A program made the translations under genes and the position numbers. Shown here in pieces: positions 1 through 6,781 of a DNA stretch of 14,324 nucleotides. Position 1 is the stretch's first letter; the number at the start of each line of letters is the position of its first letter. Source of the stretch: Actinomycetota bacterium (GTDB lineage Bacteria; Actinomycetota; Actinomycetes; Nanopelagicales; Nanopelagicaceae); assembly GCA_027731885.1 (NCBI GenBank), contig JAQCAO010000026.1, positions 1 to 14,324 on the forward strand, in the 5' to 3' direction. The notes below the pieces were generated by a model. It searched no databases. It saw nothing but the letters and a program-made list of their open reading frames with translations, and was not told the origin of the DNA.

Positions 1-48
1 ATCCTACGGATCAGAAGGTTAGGGGTTCGAATCCCTTCGCGCGCACCA
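1..48 (+). tRNA. 3' portion of tRNA-Arg (anticodon ACG), 5' part outside the window
   Basis: Bases 4-10 form the anticodon loop CTACGGA with ACG at 6-8. Bases 11-15 are the 3' side of the anticodon stem and 16-20 the variable loop. The T arm runs 21-37, with AGGGG pairing to CCCTT around the TTCGAAT loop. The 3' acceptor strand CGCGCGC is at 38-44, followed by A and an encoded CCA (46-48). The pattern matches bacterial tRNA-Arg(ACG). Bases 1-3 (ATC) should pair with 11-13 (TCA) but do not. They may be a contig-end error, a small deletion, or the junction of a duplicated tRNA 3' end. Confidence 0.8.
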
Positions 49-99
49 TTCCATTATTATTTTCGTAACCCAATAAATAATATGTGGCGCTCAATTCGG

Positions 100-105
100 T
101 AAGGT
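100..105 (+). promoter_or_regulatory. Possible leaderless promoter -10 box (TAAGGT) for the sulfotransferase gene
   Basis: TAAGGT fits the TANNNT form and ends exactly 6 nt before the ATG at 112, the geometry expected for a leaderless transcript. The same bases contain AAGG, which could instead be a weak Shine-Dalgarno 7 nt from that ATG. Either reading favours 112 over the ATG at 106. Confidence 0.4.
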
Positions 106-111
106 ATGGAC

Positions 112-1227
112 ATGTCGAAGAAGTTGATCGTGCACGCTGGTTTTCACAAGACTGGGACCACTGCTCTGCAATCTGCTTTCTTTGCAAACATTAATGAGTT
201 GGCCAAATTTGGCATTAACTACCCACAAGTCGGCGGGAAAGCACAACACAAAGCCATCTATTCCTTAATGGGAAAGACTTGGGGCTGGGAAGACCGGGGT
301 GGAGTAACAGCCACTGATAAAAAATGGAAAAACCTCTTAAAGCAGGTCGGTAAGGCGAAGAAAACCACTTTGATTAGCTCTGAATTTCTATGTGAGCTTA
401 ATGAAGAACAAATTGCTAGATTTAAGAAAGATCTCAAAGTTGCCGATGCTCATATTTACTTCACAATTAGGCCACTACTGAAGATTATCCCATCCGCATA
501 CCAGCAACATTTAAAGATCGGTATTAAGAGTGATTACGAGAAATGGCTACATTCAATTTTGGATCAACCTGGCGCATCTACGATCACTCCATCTTTTTGG
601 GTCAGACATACGCACGCCAAAGTAATTAGCAAATGGATTGCTGAATTTGGAGCAGACCGAGTCACACTTATTGTGGTTGATGAAGCTCAACCCGAGTTAA
701 TGTACGACACCTTTAGCGACATAATGGGATTACCGACTAATTTTTTGAAGAAACAAGAGAATCAAGATAGCAATCGCTCACTTTCGCTCAATGAAATCAC
801 TATGTTAAATCGAATAAATCGATTATTTCCAAAGCGTCGCAGTTGGCATGATTACGAAACATTTATTCGCAACGGTGCTATCAAGCACTTAACAAATAAG
901 GTTGAACCAGCCCAAGATGATTTGCGTTTATTGACTCCGCAATGGGCAGTAGATAAAGCAAAAGAGATTTCGGCCAATAGCGTCGCAGATATCAAGAAAT
1001 TAGGTATCCGCATTATTGGCGACCTAGATAGTTTTGCAGATGCCAAGGTGCCCATCGGAGATAATCCAGCAATAGAGATGATTCCGGTAGACCTGGCGGC
1101 GCAGGCACTGATAGCTCTAGACCTACGGGTCGTCGAGACTTTTCCCAAAAAATGGATACTGCAAAAACTATGGAAAATGACAAAGCGCGATAGTAAGAAA
1201 TGGTTGAAGAAGGCCGCAAAGAAATAA
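112..1227 (+). CDS. Sulfotransferase-family protein (PAPS-dependent type)
   Basis: This 371-residue protein belongs to the P-loop sulfotransferase-like family, which transfers sulfate from PAPS to hydroxyls or amines of glycans or small molecules. The N-terminal motif HAGFHKTGTTALQ (residues 8-20) is the 5'-phosphosulfate-binding loop. FTIRP with R120, followed by S128 in PSAYQQ, matches the 3'-phosphate-binding Arg and Ser. No signal peptide or membrane segment is seen, so it should be cytosolic. The C-terminus is lysine-rich. The start at 112 is preferred because TAAGGT (or AAGG) lies at the right distance, whereas the ATG at 106 directly abuts it. It is a single gene between a tRNA and an ABM gene. 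The acceptor cannot be told from sequence; surface polysaccharide modification is a guess. Confidence 0.72.
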   Translation: MSKKLIVHAGFHKTGTTALQSAFFANINELAKFGINYPQVGGKAQHKAIYSLMGKTWGWEDRGGVTATDKKWKNLLKQVGKAKKTTLISSEFLCELNEEQIARFKKDLKVADAHIYFTIRPLLKIIPSAYQQHLKIGIKSDYEKWLHSILDQPGASTITPSFWVRHTHAKVISKWIAEFGADRVTLIVVDEAQPELMYDTFSDIMGLPTNFLKKQENQDSNRSLSLNEITMLNRINRLFPKRRSWHDYETFIRNGAIKHLTNKVEPAQDDLRLLTPQWAVDKAKEISANSVADIKKLGIRIIGDLDSFADAKVPIGDNPAIEMIPVDLAAQALIALDLRVVETFPKKWILQKLWKMTKRDSKKWLKKAAKK

Positions 1228-1357
1228 CTTGCCGCACCACAGCCTTCGGAAGAGTGATTTACCGAATCCTGGGAGTTGTTGTAAATCTGGTGATAATTCA
1301 AATTGCCCGCGGAGTAGATACCACTACCTGGCTGTAGCAATTTACATTTAGATTAGA

Positions 1358-1363
1358 TATCTT
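1358..1363 (+). promoter_or_regulatory. Possible leaderless promoter -10 box (TATCTT)
   Basis: TATCTT ends 7 nt before the ATG at 1371. No purine-rich Shine-Dalgarno is present in the 15 bases before the start, which supports leaderless translation. The rest of the 143-bp gap from 1228 holds no gene or clear hairpin that I can see. Confidence 0.4.
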
Positions 1364-1370
1364 TACTCAC

Positions 1371-1658
1371 ATGAGCAAAGCATTTCTATTCGTTGAAGTA
1401 AATGTGAAGCCTGGCCAATACGATGAGTTTGTTGCCAAACTAAAGAGCCATATTGCGGTGATTCGCACCGAAGCGGGCTGTGAATTTATAGATATCTACC
1501 GTGATACCCAGAAACCAGATGTTGTGAATGTCTGGGAGATCTGGAGCGATCGCCCATCTTGGGATGCGCACATGGTTAACGAGAACAGCAAAGCCTGGCA
1601 GGCGATCGGACCAAATTATGTCTTTGGTGAGACGATCACAGTTATGGACGCGCTTTAA
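1371..1658 (+). CDS. ABM-domain protein, putative quinol monooxygenase (YgiN-like)
   Basis: This 95-residue protein has the features of the antibiotic-biosynthesis-monooxygenase fold, a small ferredoxin-like dimeric domain. It opens with a beta strand of the type FLFVEVNVKPGQYDEF, then a helix, then the TEAGCEFIDIYRD strand region (about residues 33-45) and VVNVWEIWSDRPSWDAHM (about 51-68), the classic W-E-x-W-x-s...H pattern. Family members oxidise quinols or other small aromatics without cofactor, or act in stress and signalling roles. The start is supported by the full-length fold and a TANNNT box 7 nt upstream. The stop codon overlaps the stop of the convergent oxidoreductase by 3 bases. 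A link to the neighbouring cyclitol genes is not shown by operon structure. The substrate is unknown. Confidence 0.75.
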   Translation: MSKAFLFVEVNVKPGQYDEFVAKLKSHIAVIRTEAGCEFIDIYRDTQKPDVVNVWEIWSDRPSWDAHMVNENSKAWQAIGPNYVFGETITVMDAL

Positions 1659-2638
1659 AGCGAAGCAATTCCTTTTTCACAGGCGATACTCGCAGCGATC
1701 CCATCATCAACGGTGGCTAAGTTTGGATTTGCAACACCATCTTTAATGGAAGCGATCCAAGCCCGCAATTCACCGATGTAGGCATCGGTGAAGCGACCAA
1801 TCCAGTTATCGTGCAGGCGACCCGCCTTGCGAGCAGGAAGATCAAAGCCAAAGCTGATAGTTAAATCTCCAAGGTTGTTTAACTCTAGAGAACCGTTTTG
1901 CATCAAGACTTCTACGCGAACGTCATATCCATAAGTGCTATTTGCGCAGTTATCAACGGTCATTAAGACACCTGATTCGGTATGAGCAATAATACTGATG
2001 GCATCTTGAATATCCGGAACCGCGTGAGTGGTCTTCTTGGCATATGCCACAGAAACAGTTGTGAATTCTTCTTCGAGCAACCAACGCGCGATATCGAATT
2101 CGTGGACGGCAGAATTTGAAATCATGCCGGCTGTGGTCGCACCTGGAGAAGAAACATTTCGGGTTACAGCACGGATCTGAATGACCTCACCGTATTTTCC
2201 AGATTGAATCTCTTTCTTTAATTGAATGTAGCCGGGATCAAAACGGCGCATAAAGCCGAGGGCGACCGGAACTCCAGATGCTTTAACTATCTCAGCGATC
2301 TTCTTAGCATCCTCTAAGCGCGGTGCCAGCGGCTTCTCGCAGAGCGTTGGCTTTCCAGCCTTAACGCAGAGCTCAAGATGTTCGGGATGTAGGCCATCGG
2401 GCGAGCAGATGATTACCGCATCAACCGTTGGATCGTTGATCAAGTCAACAACAGATGAGTGCTTATTGATACTTGCACCTGATTTAGCCGATAACTCTGC
2501 AGCCAGGGCATCCATACGCGCAGCATCAAGATCGAAGAAAGCGCTCACAACAGCGCCATCTACGGAGTCGGTTATATATCTGGCATGACCTGCGCCCATG
2601 ATTCCTACACCGATCACACCTACGCGAATTTCAGACAC
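1655..2638 (-). CDS. iolG: Gfo/Idh/MocA-family oxidoreductase, inositol 2-dehydrogenase-like
   Basis: This 327-residue NAD(P)-dependent dehydrogenase would oxidise one hydroxyl of a cyclitol or sugar to a ketone (myo-inositol to scyllo-inosose in true IolG). The N-terminal Rossmann motif GVIGVGIMG is at residues 7-15. EKP at 101-103 carries the catalytic Lys, and GFMRRFDPGY at 128-137 is typical of inositol dehydrogenases. HEFD at 179-182 gives the conserved His and Asp of the active site. The start is GTG with a strong AGGGAG Shine-Dalgarno (2644-2649) 5 nt upstream. It lies 20 bp downstream of the iolE-type gene on the same strand, so the two should be cotranscribed. Family and cyclitol context are firm; the exact substrate (myo-, scyllo- or chiro-inositol, or a hexose) is inference. 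Confidence 0.78.
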   Translation of the reverse strand: MSEIRVGVIGVGIMGAGHARYITDSVDGAVVSAFFDLDAARMDALAAELSAKSGASINKHSSVVDLINDPTVDAVIICSPDGLHPEHLELCVKAGKPTLCEKPLAPRLEDAKKIAEIVKASGVPVALGFMRRFDPGYIQLKKEIQSGKYGEVIQIRAVTRNVSSPGATTAGMISNSAVHEFDIARWLLEEEFTTVSVAYAKKTTHAVPDIQDAISIIAHTESGVLMTVDNCANSTYGYDVRVEVLMQNGSLELNNLGDLTISFGFDLPARKAGRLHDNWIGRFTDAYIGELRAWIASIKDGVANPNLATVDDGIAASIACEKGIASL

Positions 2639-2658
2639 TTTTACTCCCTATTGGTTTC

Positions 2659-3573
2659 TTATTTTGATATTAATTTTGCTACAGCTGGTGCAACAACGTT
2701 ATGCAAGTAATCTACAGATTCTTTCATACCAGTGATGGGTCCTTCTCCAATACCAGGCGCTGCACCAGTAATGGCGATATCTTGCTCAATGACGTACCAA
2801 CCTTGATAGCCAGCGTTTTCGAGCGCCAAAATAGTTTCAAGAATCGGAACATCGCCTTGGCCCAGCGGGGTAAATAGCCCTTGCTGCACACCTTCCATAA
2901 TGCTCTGTTGGCGGGCAAGTACCGGTGGCACCGCTTTCATATTTACATCTTTCAAATGCACGTGGCCAACACGGCTAGCATATTTCTTTGCAAACTCAAC
3001 GGTGTCTTGTCCACCGATTGTCATATGTCCAGTGTCTAAGCACCACATCACATCTGAGTTTTCTACCACACGGTCAATATCTCGCTTTGTTTCCACGACA
3101 GTTTGTAAGTGTGGATGTACCACTTGAACAAGTCCATAGTCTTTACAGATCTGATCTACTTGCCCGAGCATCTTGAAGAATTGCGTGACTTCATCTTTAG
3201 ATAACTCTTCTGGATTAGCCCAATCCCAACTCTGTACTGGTGATGAAACAAAATGGGTGGCACCAATCTCTTGAAATTTCTTACTGGTCTGGAGCGCCAT
3301 TTCAAGAGTGGCTTTCTCTTGTGACTTATCGTGTAACACCACGGGCGTGAAGCCACCGATCATTGACATTTTAAATTCAGCTAATTGCTCTTTAAGTTCT
3401 GCCAAATCATCAGAGAAAAAACCAGGAGCTCCAAGTTCGGTTGCGGGCAAACCAAGGCTAGACATTTCAGAGAGCACTCGCTTAGTTGGCAACATCGCGC
3501 CCCAACCGGGCACTTCGCAGATCCCCCAAGAAATAGGCGCAGATGCGATCCGTTGTAAAAATCCCGTGGTCAT
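2659..3573 (-). CDS. iolE: IolE-type TIM-barrel dehydratase (inosose dehydratase-like)
   Basis: This 304-residue AP-endonuclease-2/xylose-isomerase-like TIM barrel matches IolE, which dehydrates scyllo-inosose to a trihydroxycyclohexanedione using a divalent metal. The N-terminal signature ISWGICEVPGWG (residues 14-25), TELGAPGF (45-52), HPH (153-155), DTGH (180-183), HVHLKD (204-209) and IEQD (262-265) supply the metal and substrate ligands. The reading frame stays open upstream to 3717, but that part would overlap the divergent gene. The ATG at 3573 gives the normal family length and has TATGAT 6 nt upstream. It is first in an operon with the iolG-like gene. Because iolD, iolB and iolC are missing nearby, its in vivo substrate might be another keto-cyclitol or keto-sugar. 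Confidence 0.82.
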   Translation of the reverse strand: MTTGFLQRIASAPISWGICEVPGWGAMLPTKRVLSEMSSLGLPATELGAPGFFSDDLAELKEQLAEFKMSMIGGFTPVVLHDKSQEKATLEMALQTSKKFQEIGATHFVSSPVQSWDWANPEELSKDEVTQFFKMLGQVDQICKDYGLVQVVHPHLQTVVETKRDIDRVVENSDVMWCLDTGHMTIGGQDTVEFAKKYASRVGHVHLKDVNMKAVPPVLARQQSIMEGVQQGLFTPLGQGDVPILETILALENAGYQGWYVIEQDIAITGAAPGIGEGPITGMKESVDYLHNVVAPAVAKLISK

Positions 3574-3579
3574 TGGCTG

Positions 3580-3585
3580 ATCATA
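3580..3585 (-). promoter_or_regulatory. Leaderless promoter -10 box (TATGAT) for the iolE-type gene
   Basis: On the minus strand TATGAT is followed by CAGCCA and then ATG, a 6-nt distance. It is a near-perfect bacterial -10 hexamer and no Shine-Dalgarno precedes the start, so transcription probably begins at or next to the start codon. The -35 region would fall near or inside the start of the divergent gene. Confidence 0.6.
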
Positions 3586-3595
3586 ACTTGCGCGA

Positions 3596-3601
3596 TAAGG
3601 T
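3596..3601 (+). promoter_or_regulatory. Possible leaderless promoter -10 box (TAAGGT) for the AroE-like gene
   Basis: TAAGGT is followed by CTGAAC and the ATG at 3608, again a 6-nt distance. AAGG within it could alternatively act as a weak Shine-Dalgarno. Only 10 bp separate this box from the divergent TATGAT box. Confidence 0.45.
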
Positions 3602-3607
3602 CTGAAC

Positions 3608-4471
3608 ATGACAATGGATATCGGCGGATCTTTCCTCGACGAATTAACCGGCAGTTTTTCGCAGGGATCTGACTCAAATCCAACGGTGGCGATGGTTGAG
3701 GCGTCGTATAAGGCCAATAACTTGCACTACCGCTACATAAATTGTGAAGTGAACCCAGACCAGCTGGCAGAGGCTGTGGCGGGGGCAAAAGCGATGAATT
3801 GGAGGGGTTTTAACTGCTCTATCCCTCATAAAGTCGAAGTAATTAAGTATCTAGATAGCCTCGGAGAATCTGCTTCTTTAATTGGCGCTGTTAATTGTGC
3901 AGTAAATCGTGGTGGCAAATTAATTGGCGAAAATACCGATGGCAAAGGTTTCCTTAAATCATTTCTAGAGATCACCCCAGCTGCAGAAAAGACCATTGTT
4001 CTGCTGGGAGCAGGGGGCGCTGCGCGCGCTATAGCAGTTGAGTTGGCTTTAGCAGGTGCAAAAAAGTTCTACGTTGTGAACCGTTCACGCGCTCGCGGAG
4101 AAGATCTCACCGCTCTGTTAAATGATAAAACTAAAGCCAGCGCTGAATTTGTGGAATGGAATTCGACTTACCAAATCCCGCTTGATGCTGAAGTAGTCAT
4201 CAACTCAACTTCAATGGGAATGGTAAATACCGAAGGACGACAAGATATTAATTTTGATTCAATCCGCCCCGGAATGTTGGCTGCAGATGTCATCGTAAAT
4301 CCACCGCAAAGTTACTTCCTTACTGAAGCAGAAAAACGTGGAGCAACAACCCTGCAAGGTTTAGGTATGGTGGTCAATCAAGCGGTGATCGCTATCAAGT
4401 ATTGGACTGGTGTTGATGTAGATCCGAAAGATTTAAGCGATGAGCTAATTAAGGTTTTAGGAATTAACTAA
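3608..4471 (+). CDS. Shikimate/quinate dehydrogenase-family protein (AroE-like, probably catabolic)
   Basis: This 287-residue NAD(P)-dependent dehydrogenase has the two-domain AroE layout. NCSIPHK (69-75) holds the catalytic Lys75. NTDG (109-112) holds the partner Asp111. GAGGAARA (134-141) is the dinucleotide loop, and NRSR (158-161) after the second strand resembles the NADP-selecting NRT motif. NSTSMGM and LQGLGMVVNQA close the C-terminal domain. The N-terminal substrate loop is atypical: the usual HSLSP is replaced by GSDSNP (20-25), which keeps S-x-S (S21, S23) with a small insertion. It is divergent from iolE across 34 bp, and its stop overlaps the stop of the convergent GMC gene. Such context suggests it acts on a cyclitol or dehydrated inosose rather than in aromatic biosynthesis. 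A start at 3614 is also possible. Confidence 0.78.
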   Translation: MTMDIGGSFLDELTGSFSQGSDSNPTVAMVEASYKANNLHYRYINCEVNPDQLAEAVAGAKAMNWRGFNCSIPHKVEVIKYLDSLGESASLIGAVNCAVNRGGKLIGENTDGKGFLKSFLEITPAAEKTIVLLGAGGAARAIAVELALAGAKKFYVVNRSRARGEDLTALLNDKTKASAEFVEWNSTYQIPLDAEVVINSTSMGMVNTEGRQDINFDSIRPGMLAADVIVNPPQSYFLTEAEKRGATTLQGLGMVVNQAVIAIKYWTGVDVDPKDLSDELIKVLGIN

Positions 4472-5961
4472 ACCTTTGCCAGATCAGATTCCGCAACAAC
4501 GCGTAACGCTTGTGCAGCAATTGTTAAAGCTGGATTCATTGCCGCTGAGGATGGGAAGAATCCACCATCAATTAAATATAAGTTGTGGTGATCGTGGCTG
4601 CGACAGTAACCATCAACCACACTGGTGCGCGGGTCATTGCCCGCAACAGTTGTTCCACATTGATGTGAGTTCATCGAAATATCAAAGGGCTGTCTAAATA
4701 TTCCTTGATAACCTGCTTTACGTAAAACCTTTTTGGAGCGATGTAGCAGCTCCATATGCGTCTTCATTCCAATGGCGCGACGAGCAATCTTGATAGCCCC
4801 ATTTTTCGCGATGGTTACGCGGTTTTCGGGGCGCGGCAGATCTTCGCTCATAACCACAAATTCAACGCTATGGTCAGAAATGTAATTAAGTAGCGGAAGC
4901 GGAACGCGCTTGGCAAACGATTTCATCATAATGCCCTGTACTTTTCCAATTAACTGAACAGCGCCAAGTGGATAACCCTTGCCACCATCTAGATACCAAT
5001 CGGTGAAAGAGAGCGTTTTCTGGAAAGTTACATCGTTCTTGCGGCGCAAATCAACGGCTGCGATATGGCTATTAATATGCATCATAAAGTTACGTCCGAC
5101 TCGATCAGAGGAATTAGCAACCCCAGATCGCAACAGTAGAGCTGCGGTATTTACCGAGCCTGCAGAAATCACAAACTTCTTTCCATAAATTTCTAACTCC
5201 TCACCGTTACGAGTTGCCTGCAGGTGGCTTACAGATTTGCCATCTTCACTTAAGACAATTCGGTTTACTTGAACAGATGTCATCAAGGTGACATAGCCGG
5301 TCGCAATTGCCGGATTTAACGCATTTACCTCAGCATCGCTCTTGGCATCTAGTTTGCAGACAAAACCATCACAAGTTTTGCAGCGGATACATTTTCCACC
5401 AGGCCCAAGATCAATACCCATTGAGTTCGAATGTGGGTGAACCCCCGCTTTGCGTAATCGCTCGCCGAGCTGTTCTACATATGGCTCATGTTGCATTGCT
5501 GGGTAAGGAAATGGAGTTTTGCGATCATTGCCGTAGATATTTTGCGCATCACCATGCACTCGATATAACTCTTCAGCTTGGAAATAATACGGTTCTAAAT
5601 CATCATATGTAAATGGCCAAGCAGGCGATTCACCTTCGCGGTGCTTTACAACACCAAAATCAAAGCGACTAAAACGCGGAAGTGATGCACCGTAGACCTT
5701 GCTATTTCCGCCTACGAAGTAATGAACGCCAGGAACAAATTCTTTCTCGTTCTCATCTACCCATTTTTCATTGGGTTTGTAACGAGTCTTCATAAAGATT
5801 TCAGAGGGGGACCAATTCTCGGGCTCGCGCGGCATCCGTTCGCCACGTTCTAAAACCAGCGTCTTTACGCCCTTATTGGCCAGGGCAAAGGCGGTTGTTG
5901 CGCCACCCATTCCAGAACCAACAATGACCACATCCGATTCAATACGAACCGGAGTGGCCAT
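4468..5961 (-). CDS. GMC-family FAD-dependent oxidoreductase with a four-cysteine insert
   Basis: This 497-residue glucose-methanol-choline flavoenzyme oxidises a hydroxyl of a sugar, cyclitol or alcohol. The FAD Rossmann loop VGSGMGG (14-20) with E38 binds the ADP part, and VGGNSKVYGAS (83-93) is the flavin-contacting segment. Cysteines at 191, 194, 197 and 202 form a CxxCxxC-x4-C cluster after GPGGK. The C-terminal GMC domain shows NSHQCGT (431-437) with H433, VVDGYCRSH (448-456), NLYLIDGGFFPS (460-471) and N476 in MNPALTIAAQA. No Tat or Sec signal is visible, so it should be cytosolic. It follows the transporter ATPase by 25 bp, implying co-expression and a role on the imported substrate. 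C3 oxidation of a glycoside or cyclitol is a reasonable guess, unproven. Confidence 0.82.
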   Translation of the reverse strand: MATPVRIESDVVIVGSGMGGATTAFALANKGVKTLVLERGERMPREPENWSPSEIFMKTRYKPNEKWVDENEKEFVPGVHYFVGGNSKVYGASLPRFSRFDFGVVKHREGESPAWPFTYDDLEPYYFQAEELYRVHGDAQNIYGNDRKTPFPYPAMQHEPYVEQLGERLRKAGVHPHSNSMGIDLGPGGKCIRCKTCDGFVCKLDAKSDAEVNALNPAIATGYVTLMTSVQVNRIVLSEDGKSVSHLQATRNGEELEIYGKKFVISAGSVNTAALLLRSGVANSSDRVGRNFMMHINSHIAAVDLRRKNDVTFQKTLSFTDWYLDGGKGYPLGAVQLIGKVQGIMMKSFAKRVPLPLLNYISDHSVEFVVMSEDLPRPENRVTIAKNGAIKIARRAIGMKTHMELLHRSKKVLRKAGYQGIFRQPFDISMNSHQCGTTVAGNDPRTSVVDGYCRSHDHHNLYLIDGGFFPSSAAMNPALTIAAQALRVVAESDLAKV

Positions 5962-5986
5962 TGTCTAGGTCTACTTTTATTTTAGA

Positions 5987-6781
5987 TTAGCGAACTGAAG
6001 TAAGCGCTTGGTCTTTTTGATCAACCGTCATTGCGCCAGTCATAATCGCAACAACATCGTTCATGCTGTGACTCTTTGGAGTAACCACTGCAGCGCGCTT
6101 ACCAAGACGTTGTATCTGGATACGATCTGCAACCTCAAAGACCTGCGGCATATTGTGCGAGATCAAAATAACTGGCATACCGCGTTCGCGCAGAGACTCA
6201 ATTAGCTTGAGAACCTGACGTGATTCACGAACACCAAGGGCCGCAGTTGGCTCATCAAGGATGATCACCTTCTGGCCGAATGCAGCAGCGCGAGCTACTG
6301 CAACTGCCTGGCGTTGACCACCAGAGAGCGTTTCAACAGCCTGTGCAATGTTTTGAACTGTTCCGATGCCGAGGGCTGAAATATGCTCTTTTGCAGCCTT
6401 ACGCATTCCAGAGGTATCGAGCATACGTAAAACAGAACCAAGTGGTCCAGGCTTGCGCATTTCTCGGCCCAGGTAGAGGTTGGCTGCGATATCTAAAGCC
6501 GGTGCCACAGCAAGCGTCTGGTACACAGTTTCGATTCCAGCATGGCGTCCATCCTGTGGTCGCTTAAATGACATTTCTTGACCATCAAGAATGATCTGAC
6601 CTTCATCAGGAGTTTCAGCGCCGGATAAGCACTTGATCATTGTTGACTTACCAGCTCCGTTATCGCCGACTACTGCGAGAACTTCACCTGGAAATAGTTC
6701 CAAGTTCGAGCCATCGAGGGCAATAACGCGACCGTAGGCTTTGGTAATTCCAACTGCTTGAAGAATTGGTTTCTTACTCAT
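5987..6781 (-). CDS. Sugar ABC transporter ATP-binding protein (CUT2 type, single ATPase domain)
   Basis: This 264-residue ATPase powers import with the permease and binding protein encoded just upstream. Walker A is GDNGAGKST (39-47), the Q-loop is around Q88, the signature is LSGGQRQ (152-158), Walker B is VIILDEPTAAL (172-182) and the switch His is in SH (208-209). It resembles the FrcA class, in which one ATPase domain replaces the tandem double-domain RbsA form of most CUT2 importers, so it should act as a homodimer. The frame is open to an ATG at 6802, but the ATG at 6781 overlaps the permease stop as ATGA, the standard coupling arrangement. The GMC gene follows 25 bp later. Substrate: sugar or cyclitol, not resolved. 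Confidence 0.9.
   Translation of the reverse strand: MSKKPILQAVGITKAYGRVIALDGSNLELFPGEVLAVVGDNGAGKSTMIKCLSGAETPDEGQIILDGQEMSFKRPQDGRHAGIETVYQTLAVAPALDIAANLYLGREMRKPGPLGSVLRMLDTSGMRKAAKEHISALGIGTVQNIAQAVETLSGGQRQAVAVARAAAFGQKVIILDEPTAALGVRESRQVLKLIESLRERGMPVILISHNMPQVFEVADRIQIQRLGKRAAVVTPKSHSMNDVVAIMTGAMTVDQKDQALTSVR

Noticed and set aside
95..105. TTCGGTAA before the sulfotransferase, resembling part of the transporter motif
   Set aside because: Only 8 bases match and the flanking core is absent; chance is a fair explanation.
852..1340. Minus-strand open frame opposite the sulfotransferase 3' end
   Set aside because: It overlaps a gene with clear family motifs, has a low-complexity Ser/Ala-rich translation and no recognisable domain.
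3571..3717. N-terminal extension of the iolE-type gene up to 3717
   Set aside because: It would overlap the divergent AroE-like gene by more than 100 bp, has no family similarity, and the ATG at 3573 gives the normal length and a good -10 box.
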